A stretch of DNA of 64,000 nucleotides from JAVBSX01 sp051660685 (lineage in GTDB: Bacteria; Planctomycetota; Planctomycetia; Pirellulales; Thermoguttaceae): positions 29,143 through 93,142 of the forward strand of contig JBOFQB010000028.1 of NCBI GenBank assembly GCA_051660685.1, given 5' to 3'. Below are positions 27,349 through 36,369 of the stretch, piece after piece. Within the stretch, counting starts at the first letter, position 1. Each line of letters begins with the position of its first letter. The notes beneath the pieces are model-generated. The model ran no database searches, was not told the origin of the DNA, and worked only from the letters and a program-made list of their open reading frames with translations. Made by a program: the position numbers and the translations under genes.

Positions 27349-28371
27349 TCAGGACATGAGGAAAATGCCCCGTTTTCGGCAGTCTTCAATCATGGAGTCG
27401 GGCCAAATGGACGCTTGGACTTCGCCGACATGAGCACAACGGAAGAGGAACAGGCAGGTTCGGGATTGGCCGATCCCCCCGCCAATTGAAAAAGGCAGTT
27501 CATCGTTCAGCAAAAGGGAATGGAAAAACAGCGATTGTCGGTCAGGACAACCTGCTATTTCCAGTTGACGCAAAAGGGCCGCTTTGTCAACCCGAACTCC
27601 CATTGAAGAGAGTTCAAGCGAAGAACGTAAAATCGGGTTCCAGACGAGCAGATCGCCGTTTAGCCCCTTATAACCGGGAGATGTCTCGGTTGACCAATCA
27701 TCATAATCGGGCGCACGACCATCATGTTTTTCGCCGTTTTCGAGAACGGAACCGATTCCGATCAGGAAGACTGCACCGAATTTCTCGGTTATACGGTTTT
27801 CCCGCTCTTTGGGGGACAGGTTGGGATACATACGCAACAAATCTTCCGAATGAATGAACGTGATTTCATCTGGAAGAATCGGCGTAATATGGTGAAACGT
27901 TTCGCACACCTTCTGTTCCATTGTTTTGAGGACCTGAAAAATGTTCCTCACTGTTTTTTTCAGGTACTCCAACGAACGGTCCTCTTCCCGAATCGTCTGT
28001 TCCCAATCCCATTGATCGACATAAAGTGAATGTAAAGCGTCCAAATCCTCGTCCGCCCGAATCGCATTCATGTCTGTGTAAAGACCATAACCGGGGGTAA
28101 TGTTGTAAGCAGCGAGTTTCATCCGTTTCCACTTCGCAAGAGAATGGACGACTTCGGCCCGACGATCACCTAGCGCGCGAATCGGGAAGGAAACGGCCCG
28201 TTCAATCCCGTTCAAATCATCGTTAATCCCAGTTCCCGAAAGAACAAACAGAGGAGCGGTCACTCTTCGCAAATTCAGCCGAGTTGCCAACTCCTTCTGA
28301 AATGCCGTCTTCAAAAAATCAATCGCCTGCTCCATCATCTCAGGAGCCAGTTTCGCTTTGTAATCGGTCAT
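27349..28371 (-). CDS. asnA: Aspartate--ammonia ligase (AsnA type)
   Basis: The ATG at 28371 gives 340 residues, close to the usual 330 of AsnA. The upstream open frame only translates a C-rich repeat and is not protein-like. Family motifs include LNLRRVTAPLFVLSGTGINDDLNG, KWKRMKLAAY, GYGLYTDMNAIR, VDQWDWE and the C-terminal FSIGGGIGQSRTCLFLF, the class II synthetase-like ATP site. It makes asparagine from aspartate, ammonia and ATP, forming AMP. The start codon is preceded directly by four perfect 7-bp repeats, with no Shine-Dalgarno sequence. Confidence 0.95.
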   Translation of the reverse strand: MTDYKAKLAPEMMEQAIDFLKTAFQKELATRLNLRRVTAPLFVLSGTGINDDLNGIERAVSFPIRALGDRRAEVVHSLAKWKRMKLAAYNITPGYGLYTDMNAIRADEDLDALHSLYVDQWDWEQTIREEDRSLEYLKKTVRNIFQVLKTMEQKVCETFHHITPILPDEITFIHSEDLLRMYPNLSPKERENRITEKFGAVFLIGIGSVLENGEKHDGRAPDYDDWSTETSPGYKGLNGDLLVWNPILRSSLELSSMGVRVDKAALLRQLEIAGCPDRQSLFFHSLLLNDELPFSIGGGIGQSRTCLFLFRCAHVGEVQASIWPDSMIEDCRKRGIFLMS

Positions 28372-28372
28372 T

Positions 28373-28402
28373 GGATAGGGGATAGGGGATAGGGGATAGG
28401 GG
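28373..28402. repeat. Perfect (GGATAGG)4 array at the asnA start
   Basis: Four tandem GGATAGG units followed by GGATT give four runs of GGGG separated by ATA, a canonical quadruplex-capable pattern on the + strand (the asnA template strand). The array begins two bases before the asnA initiation codon. Confidence 0.85.
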
Positions 28403-28569
28403 ATTGCGCTATTTGGTTGGGAAAAAATGGAAACGTTGGGCAACATTATTGTTTTCTCACAATACGGAGAATACGCAAGTATCCCCGGTTGAGTTTCAGG
28501 AGAAGAGAACGGCAAAGCAAGAACAATAACGGGAAGAGAGGGATACAAGTTCCCCGTTTGAAAGTCTCT

Positions 28570-29901
28570 TTATCGCCTGATCCTGACCTGATTGTTCACA
28601 ATTGCCGTAATTGTTCCGTCGATTGAAGCATGTATTTCCGCGCCCAAAACCGGTTTGCCGTCTTTGACTCCTCGCGTTGCAATCAATTGACCCCGCTTGA
28701 CCAATTGTCCAACCTGAACGACCGGTTCAGACGGAACACCAATATGTTGCTTTAACGGAATGTTGACTTCAGCAACAATGATTTCGTTTGGAAGAAGAGG
28801 AGCTTTGTTGAGAAAAGAACTTAAACCGGCTCTTTGAATCAACCGCGAAGTCGGCGTTTTACGGTTTTTCATGTGCAAATCAGCCCGATTTTGCTGAAAA
28901 GGCGGATCAAGATACCGTTGATTGGCTGAAAGTAATCGGCGTTTATTTTCGGCGCAGACATTTTTCGGGTCGAGACCTTCAGGACAGGAATAAGTGCTGC
29001 AAAGATTACATTCACAGCAGAATTGGGTTCCCGGAACATCGGCGTTTCGAGAGAGGTTGAAACCAAGACTTCTCATTGCGCGATGAGGTTCAATCGGATG
29101 TCCAAGCAAATTTCTTGGGCAAAGTTCGGTACAGAAACAACATTGGTCACATGCAGATCGGCCAATTCGGGCGATTTCGTTCCATGTTCTTGACATTCGG
29201 CGGATGATCGAATGATCGCGGGGTAAAACAATGATTCCCCCCGTTGTTTTTGTGACCGGTTTGCTTAAATCGGTTTCAAGCGACCCCATCATCACCCCGC
29301 CGATGATGAAACAAGGGTCTTGCGTCGTTATTTTTCCGGCAGAAGGGAGACAGTCGGAGAGAGAAGCTCCGATTGGAACGGCGACTGAACAGGGATGTTC
29401 GACTGCTCCCCCGATTGACAGGTATTTGGTCAGAACGGGGGTCATTTTCGAGGACGCAACATTGATTGCGGTTTCAACGTTGAGGACAACGGCCCCGACG
29501 TTGAGCGGAATTCCCCCGGGCGGAATAACCCGATTCGTCGTCTCGTAAACCAAAATGAACTCATCTCCGGCCGGATAAGCGTCCTCAAGCGGAATAATCT
29601 CCATGTTCCGAACCAAATGAGGTCGAAGATGTTCAATGACCTTGTTGTACTTCTTTTTCAGACCAATCAATCCTCGTTTTGCGCCGACACATTCCATTCC
29701 AAGGGCGAGACCGAGAACCAGTTTTTCTGGATCATGCAGAATCAGTTCTTTGTCTTTATGCAGAAGGGGTTCACATTCAGCCGCATTGATAATTACGGTG
29801 TCCGCTTGAGCCGATAATTTAACATGGGTTGGAAAACCGGCCCCGCCTGCTCCGACGATTCCCGCTGATGCAATGATTTCCTGTTGAGTGATCGTTGACA
29901 T
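28570..29901 (-). CDS. RnfC/PduS-like flavin and iron-sulfur oxidoreductase
   Basis: I chose the ATG at 29901 (443 residues), which follows GGGATC; an upstream ATG at 29976 lacks a ribosome site. An N-terminal complex I 51-kDa-like region carries GIVGAGGAGFPTHVKL and NAAECEPLL. An SLBB-like part follows, then two 4Fe-4S motifs (Cys251/254/257/261 in CDQCCFCTELCP and a second set in CCECNLCSTYSCP at about 295-306). The C-terminal barrel-sandwich region contains IPLKQHIGVPSEPVVQVGQLV. The layout and length fit PduS-type cobalamin reductases and stand-alone RnfC homologues. It probably moves electrons from NADH to a cofactor or carrier. No Rnf partners or microcompartment genes are in the window, so its partner is unknown. 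Confidence 0.82.
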   Translation of the reverse strand: MSTITQQEIIASAGIVGAGGAGFPTHVKLSAQADTVIINAAECEPLLHKDKELILHDPEKLVLGLALGMECVGAKRGLIGLKKKYNKVIEHLRPHLVRNMEIIPLEDAYPAGDEFILVYETTNRVIPPGGIPLNVGAVVLNVETAINVASSKMTPVLTKYLSIGGAVEHPCSVAVPIGASLSDCLPSAGKITTQDPCFIIGGVMMGSLETDLSKPVTKTTGGIIVLPRDHSIIRRMSRTWNEIARIGRSACDQCCFCTELCPRNLLGHPIEPHRAMRSLGFNLSRNADVPGTQFCCECNLCSTYSCPEGLDPKNVCAENKRRLLSANQRYLDPPFQQNRADLHMKNRKTPTSRLIQRAGLSSFLNKAPLLPNEIIVAEVNIPLKQHIGVPSEPVVQVGQLVKRGQLIATRGVKDGKPVLGAEIHASIDGTITAIVNNQVRIRR

Positions 29902-30063
29902 GAATGATCCCGTTTGTTCCGATGATGACGAATTGATTGCGGCAGTTGCTGACAAATTCTGACAAATTGTAGACATTTGATAAAATAGGCAGACTGCTAA
30001 AGGGGGGATCGGCTTTTTTCTTGGGAAAATGGAGGAAAACGTCTGTTTTTCACCCTCATCCTA

Positions 30064-30072
30064 TGTTATAAT
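30064..30072 (+). promoter_or_regulatory. Extended -10 box before the FHA gene
   Basis: TGTTATAAT matches an extended -10 and lies about 40 bases before the FHA start; no clear -35 is seen. The same nine bases occur at 4060 upstream of EF-G2. Confidence 0.4.
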
Positions 30073-30112
30073 ACTCTTATCTGGTTCATTATGATACACT
30101 TGCACATTTTTT

Positions 30113-30535
30113 ATGGACGTTCAATTATCCATATTCATTCAGGGCCAATTGCGGGCAACTCGGACCATTTCGCCCCCTTGCGTTATTGGTCGGAGTCGAC
30201 AAGCGGACCTTACAATCGGACATCCGGCTGTGAGTCGTAAGCATTGTGAACTGTTTGTCAAAAAAGGGGAACTGATGATTCGTGATGTCGGTTCGCTCAA
30301 CGGGACATTCGCTAAAGGTAAGCCAATTAGCGGGGAAATGATGATCCCTTCTGGAGATTCGTTCCAAATCGGCGAAATGGTTTTCGTCGTTATCTATCAA
30401 AAAGTTCAAACCAATCGGGACACTTCCAAACCGCTTGTGAATATGGCGAGCGACTCTTCCTCGGTCCTCAGTCCCTCTTCCAGTCTTGACCTCATTGACC
30501 TCTCCAACCTCCCCCTTGTCATTCCCCCGTCCTAA
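30113..30535 (+). CDS. FHA-domain protein
   Basis: The 140-residue protein is a single forkhead-associated domain: CVIGRSRQADLTIGHPAVSRKHCEL, then IRDVGSLNGTFAKGKPI, with the conserved GR, S..H and N-G residues that bind phosphothreonine. A Ser/Pro-rich tail of about 35 residues follows. It probably reads Ser/Thr-kinase phosphorylation, but no kinase is adjacent. It is separated from the next gene by a 157-bp dispersed repeat. Confidence 0.9.
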   Translation: MDVQLSIFIQGQLRATRTISPPCVIGRSRQADLTIGHPAVSRKHCELFVKKGELMIRDVGSLNGTFAKGKPISGEMMIPSGDSFQIGEMVFVVIYQKVQTNRDTSKPLVNMASDSSSVLSPSSSLDLIDLSNLPLVIPPS

Positions 30536-30539
30536 AGAG

Positions 30540-30696
30540 AGAAGGTAGAAGTGAGGAGATAGGAGGAAAGAAGGAGGAGACAGGAAGATACAGCGTCTCG
30601 CGAGTTAACTGGTTCCTTCCCTTTTTTGGGGACTTCGTTCTCAGTTCTTATTCTCCTTTTTCCATTCTCCATTCTCACTTCTACCTTCTAACTCCT
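30540..30696. repeat. 160-bp repeat with purine and pyrimidine arms, copy 2
   Basis: The order matches 11621-11780: AGAAGGTAGAAG, AGGAGGAAAGAAG, the core GACAGGAAGATA...GCGTCTCGC and AACTGGTT, then a pyrimidine arm with CACTTCTACCTTCTAACTCC. It starts five bases after the FHA stop codon and ends 28 bases before the next start. Confidence 0.75.
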
Positions 30697-30724
30697 ATAA
30701 AAAAGCAACGAAACTGTGTATAAC

Positions 30725-31894
30725 ATGAGAGTTTTTCACCTGTCAGATACGAACGCTTTTTCGCCGTTCAAAAAGGAGTTTGAGCAAAATCATCCCGAAA
30801 TGGTCGTTTCTCTTGTCAAGGTGAACGGAAAAACGGCGTTGCAACCGGAACAACAGGGGGTTCGCGTTTTCTGTATTTATGAAGGAGACGGGGAAGTCTA
30901 TCTCGAATCCGGTTATCAAACACAGGAAGGGGACGGTCATCCTCTTTCTGAACTGTATGGACGTGATTTTATGTCGGACGAGTTGGTTTCGTCGTTGAAC
31001 CGGATCGAAACCAATATGGAAACGTTTCATCCTAAAGCGGAACTGCCAATCCGGGCAATTCTGAATCGACGACGAGGTGAATTTTACGTTGGAGACGTTG
31101 CAGGTGAACTTTGGAAACTGTTGGAACAGGTTCCCCGCCCTTATTCAAGTGACCCGGGGACCGAAGAAGCGATTAAAACGCTCTTTCGTCTGAACCGGGA
31201 AATCGGTATTTCCGTTAAGTTCGTTGATTCTTGGGAACCTGTTCAACCGGGCGATCAACTCCTTCTTGCCGGAAATGAAAAATTGGCTGTTCGGGGAAAT
31301 TTTTCCGCCTTTTCCCTTGAAAACCGAAATCTTCGTTCTTTTCCCGTTTCAACCGTCCGACGTTTGAAATATCTCCTTGATACAGCAGGGGGATGTTCTC
31401 CCGGTTTCGACCCTTTTCGACGACTCCCGCTCACTTGGTTGTCAAATGACCCTGAAAAAGCAGGAGATGGAATCAACTTTTTGAACAATCACGTTGTCAA
31501 TATTCCTGCTGAAACATCTCCCGCTCATTTTCATCCTCGAAAACCGATCAACGGCGGTATTCCTCAGCATGAACTGTATCTGGTTCTTGATCCAACTGTT
31601 CACCATCTTTCAACAAATGGTCGTTCTTCCTCCCTTTTGCTGTTCCCTGATTTGTCGAATTTAGGTCAATTCGAGGAACATGAACTGGAACCGGGAATGT
31701 TGGTTGACATTCCCCCGGGAACGGGACATCGAGGATTGAATGTTTTTGCCAATGTTTTGACGATTCCCGGTTTCAAACCGCAGAATGAATTTTATATTGA
31801 CCGGGACATTCAGGAAAGAACGGGGGGGACTGCTCCGTCCAACCCGGCTCATTGGGGGAGTAAGAATTATACGAATCTTGACGACTTCTTTTGA
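30725..31894 (+). CDS. Cupin-like protein, unknown function
   Basis: The ATG at 30725 gives 389 residues; a GTG at 30716 is the alternative. I do not recognise the protein by name. The C-terminal half looks like a cupin beta-barrel with plausible metal ligands: AHFHPRKPINGGIPQHELYLVLD (H-x-H and a later H-E) and DIPPGTGHRGLNVFANV. The N-terminal half contains LPIRAILNRRRGEFYVGDVAGELW. An enzymatic or sugar/hormone-like ligand-binding role is possible. It stands alone between a dispersed repeat and a convergent TlpA-like gene. Confidence 0.65.
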   Translation: MRVFHLSDTNAFSPFKKEFEQNHPEMVVSLVKVNGKTALQPEQQGVRVFCIYEGDGEVYLESGYQTQEGDGHPLSELYGRDFMSDELVSSLNRIETNMETFHPKAELPIRAILNRRRGEFYVGDVAGELWKLLEQVPRPYSSDPGTEEAIKTLFRLNREIGISVKFVDSWEPVQPGDQLLLAGNEKLAVRGNFSAFSLENRNLRSFPVSTVRRLKYLLDTAGGCSPGFDPFRRLPLTWLSNDPEKAGDGINFLNNHVVNIPAETSPAHFHPRKPINGGIPQHELYLVLDPTVHHLSTNGRSSSLLLFPDLSNLGQFEEHELEPGMLVDIPPGTGHRGLNVFANVLTIPGFKPQNEFYIDRDIQERTGGTAPSNPAHWGSKNYTNLDDFF

Positions 31895-31982
31895 ATTGTT
31901 GGGGTTCAATTCTGAATTTTTCGGGTTCAAAACAGTCTCGTCGTTTCCCAAACGATGATATACGACATGAATCATTGCGACA

Positions 31983-33314
31983 CTAGGGAGTCGGGATTGT
32001 GCCAAACAAATCGGGGGTCTGGAGATCGTCTTTTCCCAAATTCAGTGAACTACTCGGTCCAAATGCTCCATTTCCAAGCGGGAGAACACTATTTCCAAGA
32101 GGTTGAGTTCCATTCCCAATCGGATTCATCCCATTTCCAATTGGATTCAAGTCGTTTCCATTTGGAGTCCCCGTTCCAACCGGAGTTAAACCGGGTTGTT
32201 CTGGGACACGAGAAATCGACAGTTGCTGTTGTAACTTTTTGGACAACTCTTGAAGACCAAAGTCCGTTGCAACCACTTTTCCGTTTTTGCCAATTAAAAT
32301 CAAGGTCGGCAATTCGGTCACACCATAATAGTCCGAAATCTTTTTTCCTCCTTTCTCGGACAGACTTGAATCACAAATCTGCGTCCAAGGAATAATCTCT
32401 TTGTCAACATATTTCTGCAAATCTTGTGGAGTGTTGTCAACATTGACCCCAACAATTTCAAAGCCCTGTCCGCGATATTTCTTATAGAGGTCTTTCAAAA
32501 CAGGAATGGAAGCGAGACAGGGTTGACACCATGACGCCCAAAAATCAACCAAAACCACTTTGTCTTTGAAATCATTACTGTTGATTTTGGTTCCGTTGGG
32601 AGTGACACCGACAAACGGCATTGGATTGCCGGGCAATCCCAAACGTCGGGCTGCACCTTGCAATTTTTTACTGTAAGTGACATCATCCTCGAATTTTGAC
32701 TTGGCATAAATTTCCGCCATATCCATGTAGGTTGTGACCGCAAATTTCGTGTCTTTTTCCGCCAAATCTTTTGCAACCTGTAAAAGATGTTTAACGGTCT
32801 GTTCCGCCTCTTTAGTAAAATTCTTCCCCGCATATTCCTTGATCGCTTTTTCAACGGCATAACGATCTGTACCGTCCCCCGCTTGTGATTGTTGAACGGC
32901 AAGTAATTGTCCCCTGAAAATCTGTTGCTCACACTTCGCAATCAAAGGACGATAGGCTTCATCGTTCTCCAATTGAATCAGCAGTTGTCGCAATTCCTTC
33001 ACCTGATCCGGTTGTATCGTCAAATTTTGCATGTAAAGCGTCAACAAAACACGCAGTTGGACCGCAACCGTCCATTTGCGAAGTTCCGGCGAAAGACTCT
33101 GCCGCAAAAGTTCAGTACATGATTGATTGAGTTGGTTTAACGTGTCTTTATCTCCTGCAACCAATTGCCCCGCCCCTAAAAGATTCGGATTCTTTTGCAG
33201 TATGTCCCCGATTTGGGCAACTTGCGATTCAATTGCTGAATCGGCTGCAATCAATCCCCGGGAACCGTTGAGGAGAAAAAAAACGAAGAAAATGAAAAGC
33301 AGAAGATGACGCAT
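31983..33314 (-). CDS. TlpA-like thiol-disulfide protein
   Basis: The ATG at 33314 starts a signal peptide (MRHLLLFIFFVFFLLNGSRG); the longer open frame upstream crosses a duplicated 15-bp repeat. The 443-residue protein has a helical N-terminal half, then a thioredoxin-fold TlpA/ResA-type domain at about 230-380 with the redox motif WCQPC (Cys263, Cys266) and a cis-Pro loop (ELPTLILIGKNG). It should work in the periplasm on disulfides, for example in cytochrome maturation. The C-terminal tail is repetitive, with N-P-I-G-N-G-type units. Confidence 0.85.
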   Translation of the reverse strand: MRHLLLFIFFVFFLLNGSRGLIAADSAIESQVAQIGDILQKNPNLLGAGQLVAGDKDTLNQLNQSCTELLRQSLSPELRKWTVAVQLRVLLTLYMQNLTIQPDQVKELRQLLIQLENDEAYRPLIAKCEQQIFRGQLLAVQQSQAGDGTDRYAVEKAIKEYAGKNFTKEAEQTVKHLLQVAKDLAEKDTKFAVTTYMDMAEIYAKSKFEDDVTYSKKLQGAARRLGLPGNPMPFVGVTPNGTKINSNDFKDKVVLVDFWASWCQPCLASIPVLKDLYKKYRGQGFEIVGVNVDNTPQDLQKYVDKEIIPWTQICDSSLSEKGGKKISDYYGVTELPTLILIGKNGKVVATDFGLQELSKKLQQQLSISRVPEQPGLTPVGTGTPNGNDLNPIGNGMNPIGNGTQPLGNSVLPLGNGAFGPSSSLNLGKDDLQTPDLFGTIPTP

Positions 33315-33316
33315 GA

Positions 33317-33346
33317 TTAAAAGGGGAAACGTTAAAAGGGGAAACG
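33317..33346. repeat. 15-bp tandem duplication before the TlpA-like start
   Basis: TTAAAAGGGGAAACG occurs twice without interruption (33317-33331, 33332-33346), immediately upstream of the TlpA-like start codon on the minus strand, where the ribosome site would be expected. Confidence 0.8.
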
Positions 33347-33415
33347 TCGGTTGGGATTCGGATTGCGGGTCTGATCGACAAAACGACGCGATCAGTATAT
33401 TCCCAAGTAAGTCGA

Positions 33416-34294
33416 TCAATGTCGGTCAAAGTGTTCAATGATTGACCATGCTTCTTTAGGGGTTTCGACATATTTGAACAGTTCTAGGTCTTCCCGGTCA
33501 ATCACGCCGTTGTCAACGAGAAATGGGAAGTTGATCGCTTTTTCCCAGAATTCACGTCCAAAAATGACAATCGGCAGTTGCTGCATTTTTCGAGTCTGTC
33601 GCAACGTCAATGCTTCAAACAGTTCGTCAAAGGTTCCAAAACCGCCCGGAAAAACGACCAATGCTTTTGCCCGCAAAAGGAAATGGAGTTTTCTCATTGC
33701 GAAGTAATGAAACTGAAAACAGAGATGTGAGGAAACATAAGGATTCGGATGTTGCTCATAAGGGAGTTTAATGTTCAGACCGATTGATTCGGCCCCCTCT
33801 TCAAATGCCCCGCGATTTCCCCCCTCCATAATGCCGGGTCCTCCTCCTGTACAGATAACGTAATCAAGGGGTTGTCCCATTTTTCGTGCAATTGCCTGTT
33901 GAGACTTTTGTGCAACGAGCGCGGAAAATTCTCGGGCCAATTCATAATACTCACTTAAATTGACCTGTTGGTCGACCTTTTTTCGCTTCTCTTGCAACTC
34001 CCAATCGCCCGGATTGGCGTCCAACGCTTTTTGGGCGTCATTCCGTCGCAATTCCGCTTTTGCGCGATCAACAATCCGGGCACTTCCAAAAACAATAATG
34101 GTCGAACGAATATGATGATGTCGCAAGTACATTTCCGGTTTCATAAACTCCGCTTGAATTCGGAGTGAACGGGCTGTATCACTGTGCATGAACTCCGGGT
34201 CCAAAAACGCAATTGGATAACTCGGCGAATCATAAGTATCCGGTTTGCTGATTTGCAAATCTTTATCATTCTGTTCATTATTTTTTTGCATCAC
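33416..34294 (-). CDS. LOG-family Rossmann protein (TIGR00730-like)
   Basis: The 292-residue protein has the LOG/YgdH signature: ICTGGGPGIMEGGNRGAFEEGAESIGLNIKLP and VVFPGGFGTFDELFEALTLRQT, the PGGxGTxxE motif of nucleoside 5'-monophosphate phosphoribohydrolases. An N-terminal extension of about 70 residues and a charged helical insert (RIVDRAKAELRRNDAQKALD) are additional. Family members release ribose 5-phosphate from AMP-type nucleotides; some are mis-annotated lysine decarboxylases. It is a single gene with about 100 bases to the next. Confidence 0.88.
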   Translation of the reverse strand: MMQKNNEQNDKDLQISKPDTYDSPSYPIAFLDPEFMHSDTARSLRIQAEFMKPEMYLRHHHIRSTIIVFGSARIVDRAKAELRRNDAQKALDANPGDWELQEKRKKVDQQVNLSEYYELAREFSALVAQKSQQAIARKMGQPLDYVICTGGGPGIMEGGNRGAFEEGAESIGLNIKLPYEQHPNPYVSSHLCFQFHYFAMRKLHFLLRAKALVVFPGGFGTFDELFEALTLRQTRKMQQLPIVIFGREFWEKAINFPFLVDNGVIDREDLELFKYVETPKEAWSIIEHFDRH

Positions 34295-34468
34295 TTCTCT
34301 CTTCCGATTCCTTAAAGTACCTGTTTATAATTTCTGTTCACAAATTTCTGTATTTAATTTCTATATTCAATTGTTTTTTTGTCCTGTTTATTCGATTCAC
34401 CCTGTTGATCCTGCTCAGACATGTTTCTGAACGAAACGTCTTTCTAAATGAAATCGAACGGAATGAAA

Positions 34469-35602
34469 CTAAGGGCTTTTTGAACCTTGTTCTTCCAAGG
34501 AGGAGTCCGTCAAAACAGTTTCCTGCACGACAATATGTGCTGAAATGCCGGGCAAAGACTCAACCAGTTGCAATCCTTGTTCGGGACCGAGTACACTGAT
34601 TGCTGACGCAAGGGCATCTGCTTCAATCGCGGTCGTTGCAAAAACAGTAACGAGTGCTTGATTGACCAAAGGAAAACCGGTTCGGGGGTCAATAATGTGC
34701 GAATACCGTTTTCCGTCCAGTTCAAAATACTGAAATGTATCACCTGAAGAGGCAATTGCCCGATTATCAAGGTTCATCGACCAACGAGGAGTTCCGTCAT
34801 GTTCGAGCGGACCAATTGTAACGGTCCAACCGTTCATTGGGGGATCGCCTAATCGCATGTCCCCCCCCGCGTCAACGAGGACCACATTGATTCCTTCCTG
34901 TTGAATCAACTCGAACGCCTGATCGATTGCATATCCTTTTGCAATCCCGCCCAAATCCAAACGCATACCTTTTTGGGCGAATCGAATGGAATGGTCGGAC
35001 TCGCGCAATTCCCATAACGGCAGACCGAGAGAATTTCGGGCGGTTTCGATTTCTTCAGATCGGGGCCATTTTCGTTGACGCTTTGCTCGTCGCCAAATTT
35101 GTACCAAAGGAGAAATGGTTACATCGAACGCCCCTTTTGATATTTGACCGAAATGCCGAGCTTGTTCGAGAACGAAAAAAAGATCATTGCTGATTGGAAA
35201 CCAACCGTCTTCGTCCGGTTGCGCTTGCCCCTCTTCTCGGTTGACACATTGTTCTTTATCTGTTGCAGGTTCTGTATCTGTTAGAGAAGGGGGAAAAAGG
35301 ACAAACCGTTGATCGTTATTCCGGGCAAGTCGGACAATTTCACTCTCATTGTCGTAATCGCTCATTATTGCGTTGAGCTGTTCAAACCGATTGAATGCTT
35401 TTTGTGCAACGGACTCGGCTTTTTCGGCGGAATCGGTGTAAAGGATGATTTTAACGGGGACCCCCATTTGCATTTGTTCAAAGACAAACCGTTCCAATCC
35501 ATATAACATGGTTGGACCAATAAAAAGAATCAGCAAAAAAACGGCAAATCGATGTTGTATCATTGCGGTCCTATTCCGGCAAAACTTCATTTGCCGTTCC
35601 AT
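34469..35602 (-). CDS. apbE: FAD:protein FMN transferase (ApbE)
   Basis: The product is 377 residues from the ATG at 35602; in-frame ATGs at 35590 and 35563 are alternatives, and the last begins right before a signal-like segment (HRFAVFLLILFIGPTML). ApbE motifs are present: KGAFDVTISPLVQIWRRAK, MRLDLGGIAKGYAIDQA, VDAGGDMRLG, RAIASSGDTFQ and the C-terminal DPRTGFP and TTAIEADALASAISVLG. ApbE attaches FMN to threonines of exported flavoproteins such as Rnf/Nqr subunits. The RnfC/PduS-like gene lies 5 kb away; no direct substrate is adjacent. Confidence 0.93.
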   Translation of the reverse strand: MERQMKFCRNRTAMIQHRFAVFLLILFIGPTMLYGLERFVFEQMQMGVPVKIILYTDSAEKAESVAQKAFNRFEQLNAIMSDYDNESEIVRLARNNDQRFVLFPPSLTDTEPATDKEQCVNREEGQAQPDEDGWFPISNDLFFVLEQARHFGQISKGAFDVTISPLVQIWRRAKRQRKWPRSEEIETARNSLGLPLWELRESDHSIRFAQKGMRLDLGGIAKGYAIDQAFELIQQEGINVVLVDAGGDMRLGDPPMNGWTVTIGPLEHDGTPRWSMNLDNRAIASSGDTFQYFELDGKRYSHIIDPRTGFPLVNQALVTVFATTAIEADALASAISVLGPEQGLQLVESLPGISAHIVVQETVLTDSSLEEQGSKSP

Positions 35603-36369
35603 GTTGTTGAATTCCCAAATGTCTTGAAAACAAAGAACAATTGAATCCGCTGAATTGTATTAGGTTGGCGTGCAGATGTTTTTTCAGACAAACAATGCAA
35701 AGTTGGAGTATAACGGAGATTTGGAGTATAGCAGAGATTTTTTGGGGGACAATATGACGTTTGCTCTGAAATCACCGAGAGAACGGCATAATAAAATGAG
35801 CAATTTGGTTAAAATACACAAAACAACCAGAATGAAAAAAATAAAAAGATTAGTGACACTCTCAGCATACGCAAGATTCACGGAAAAACAGGGAACCAAA
35901 TAGACACAAAAATCGGCAAGAGCGGATTTTGGCCCTTCTGTCAAAACCGGTTATCAAATGGTGTCAAAACTTATCAAGTTTTTTCCAACTCTTTGTTTTT
36001 ACCAAATTACAAAATTGCCAAATTACAAAATCTCTCTGTATCTTTTGTGTTTTCATGCGAAACATCCCCTCAAAAGGACGTTACAGTTCACTTGAGGTTG
36101 TAAAATTTTTTCAAAAAATTGCTCTGGTCTTCTTTGCAACATTTGGCTATTCTCCCCCAACGTGTCTCTTTGGATTCCAAAAAGGGGTTTTTAAGTCCCC
36201 AAACGGAGACCTAAGAATAATTCAATTCCCAAAACACAGTCTCTCTAAAATCAGGTCATTGTACGTTGATTGATAATACGGCCCTTACCTGTTGCTTGTT
36301 CGTCAAAAGACGAATAAATAGAGATGCTCCCCTTATTTGTACCAATCCGTCCTGTCAAGGAGAAAATCA
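35603..36369. other. A+T-rich intergenic region with 18-bp tandem duplication
   Basis: In 767 bases I see no supported gene. The notable feature is TTGGAGTATAACGGAGAT (35703-35720) directly repeated with two changes (35721-35738). On the minus strand each copy contains TATACTCC, a -10-like box, about 110 bases upstream of apbE. A weaker repeat, CCAAATTACAAAAT, lies at about 35999-36028. The composition is lower in G+C than the neighbours. Confidence 0.5.

Noticed and set aside
28372..28548. 59-codon N-terminal extension of AsnA
   Set aside because: It translates the C-rich repeat and exceeds the family length; the ATG at 28371 fits homologues.
28570..29976. Bacterial microcompartment locus, suggested by the PduS/RnfC-like gene and rhaA
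   Set aside because: There are no shell proteins, PduL/PduP or aldolase in the window, and the two genes are 30 kb apart.
33416..34294. Lysine decarboxylase annotation for the LOG-family gene
   Set aside because: The PGGFGTFDE motif marks the LOG phosphoribohydrolase family; PLP decarboxylase motifs are absent.
35684..35944. 86-codon minus-strand frame with a hydrophobic stretch
   Set aside because: The stretch arises from A+T-rich non-coding DNA and the 18-bp duplication; there is no start context and no domain logic.
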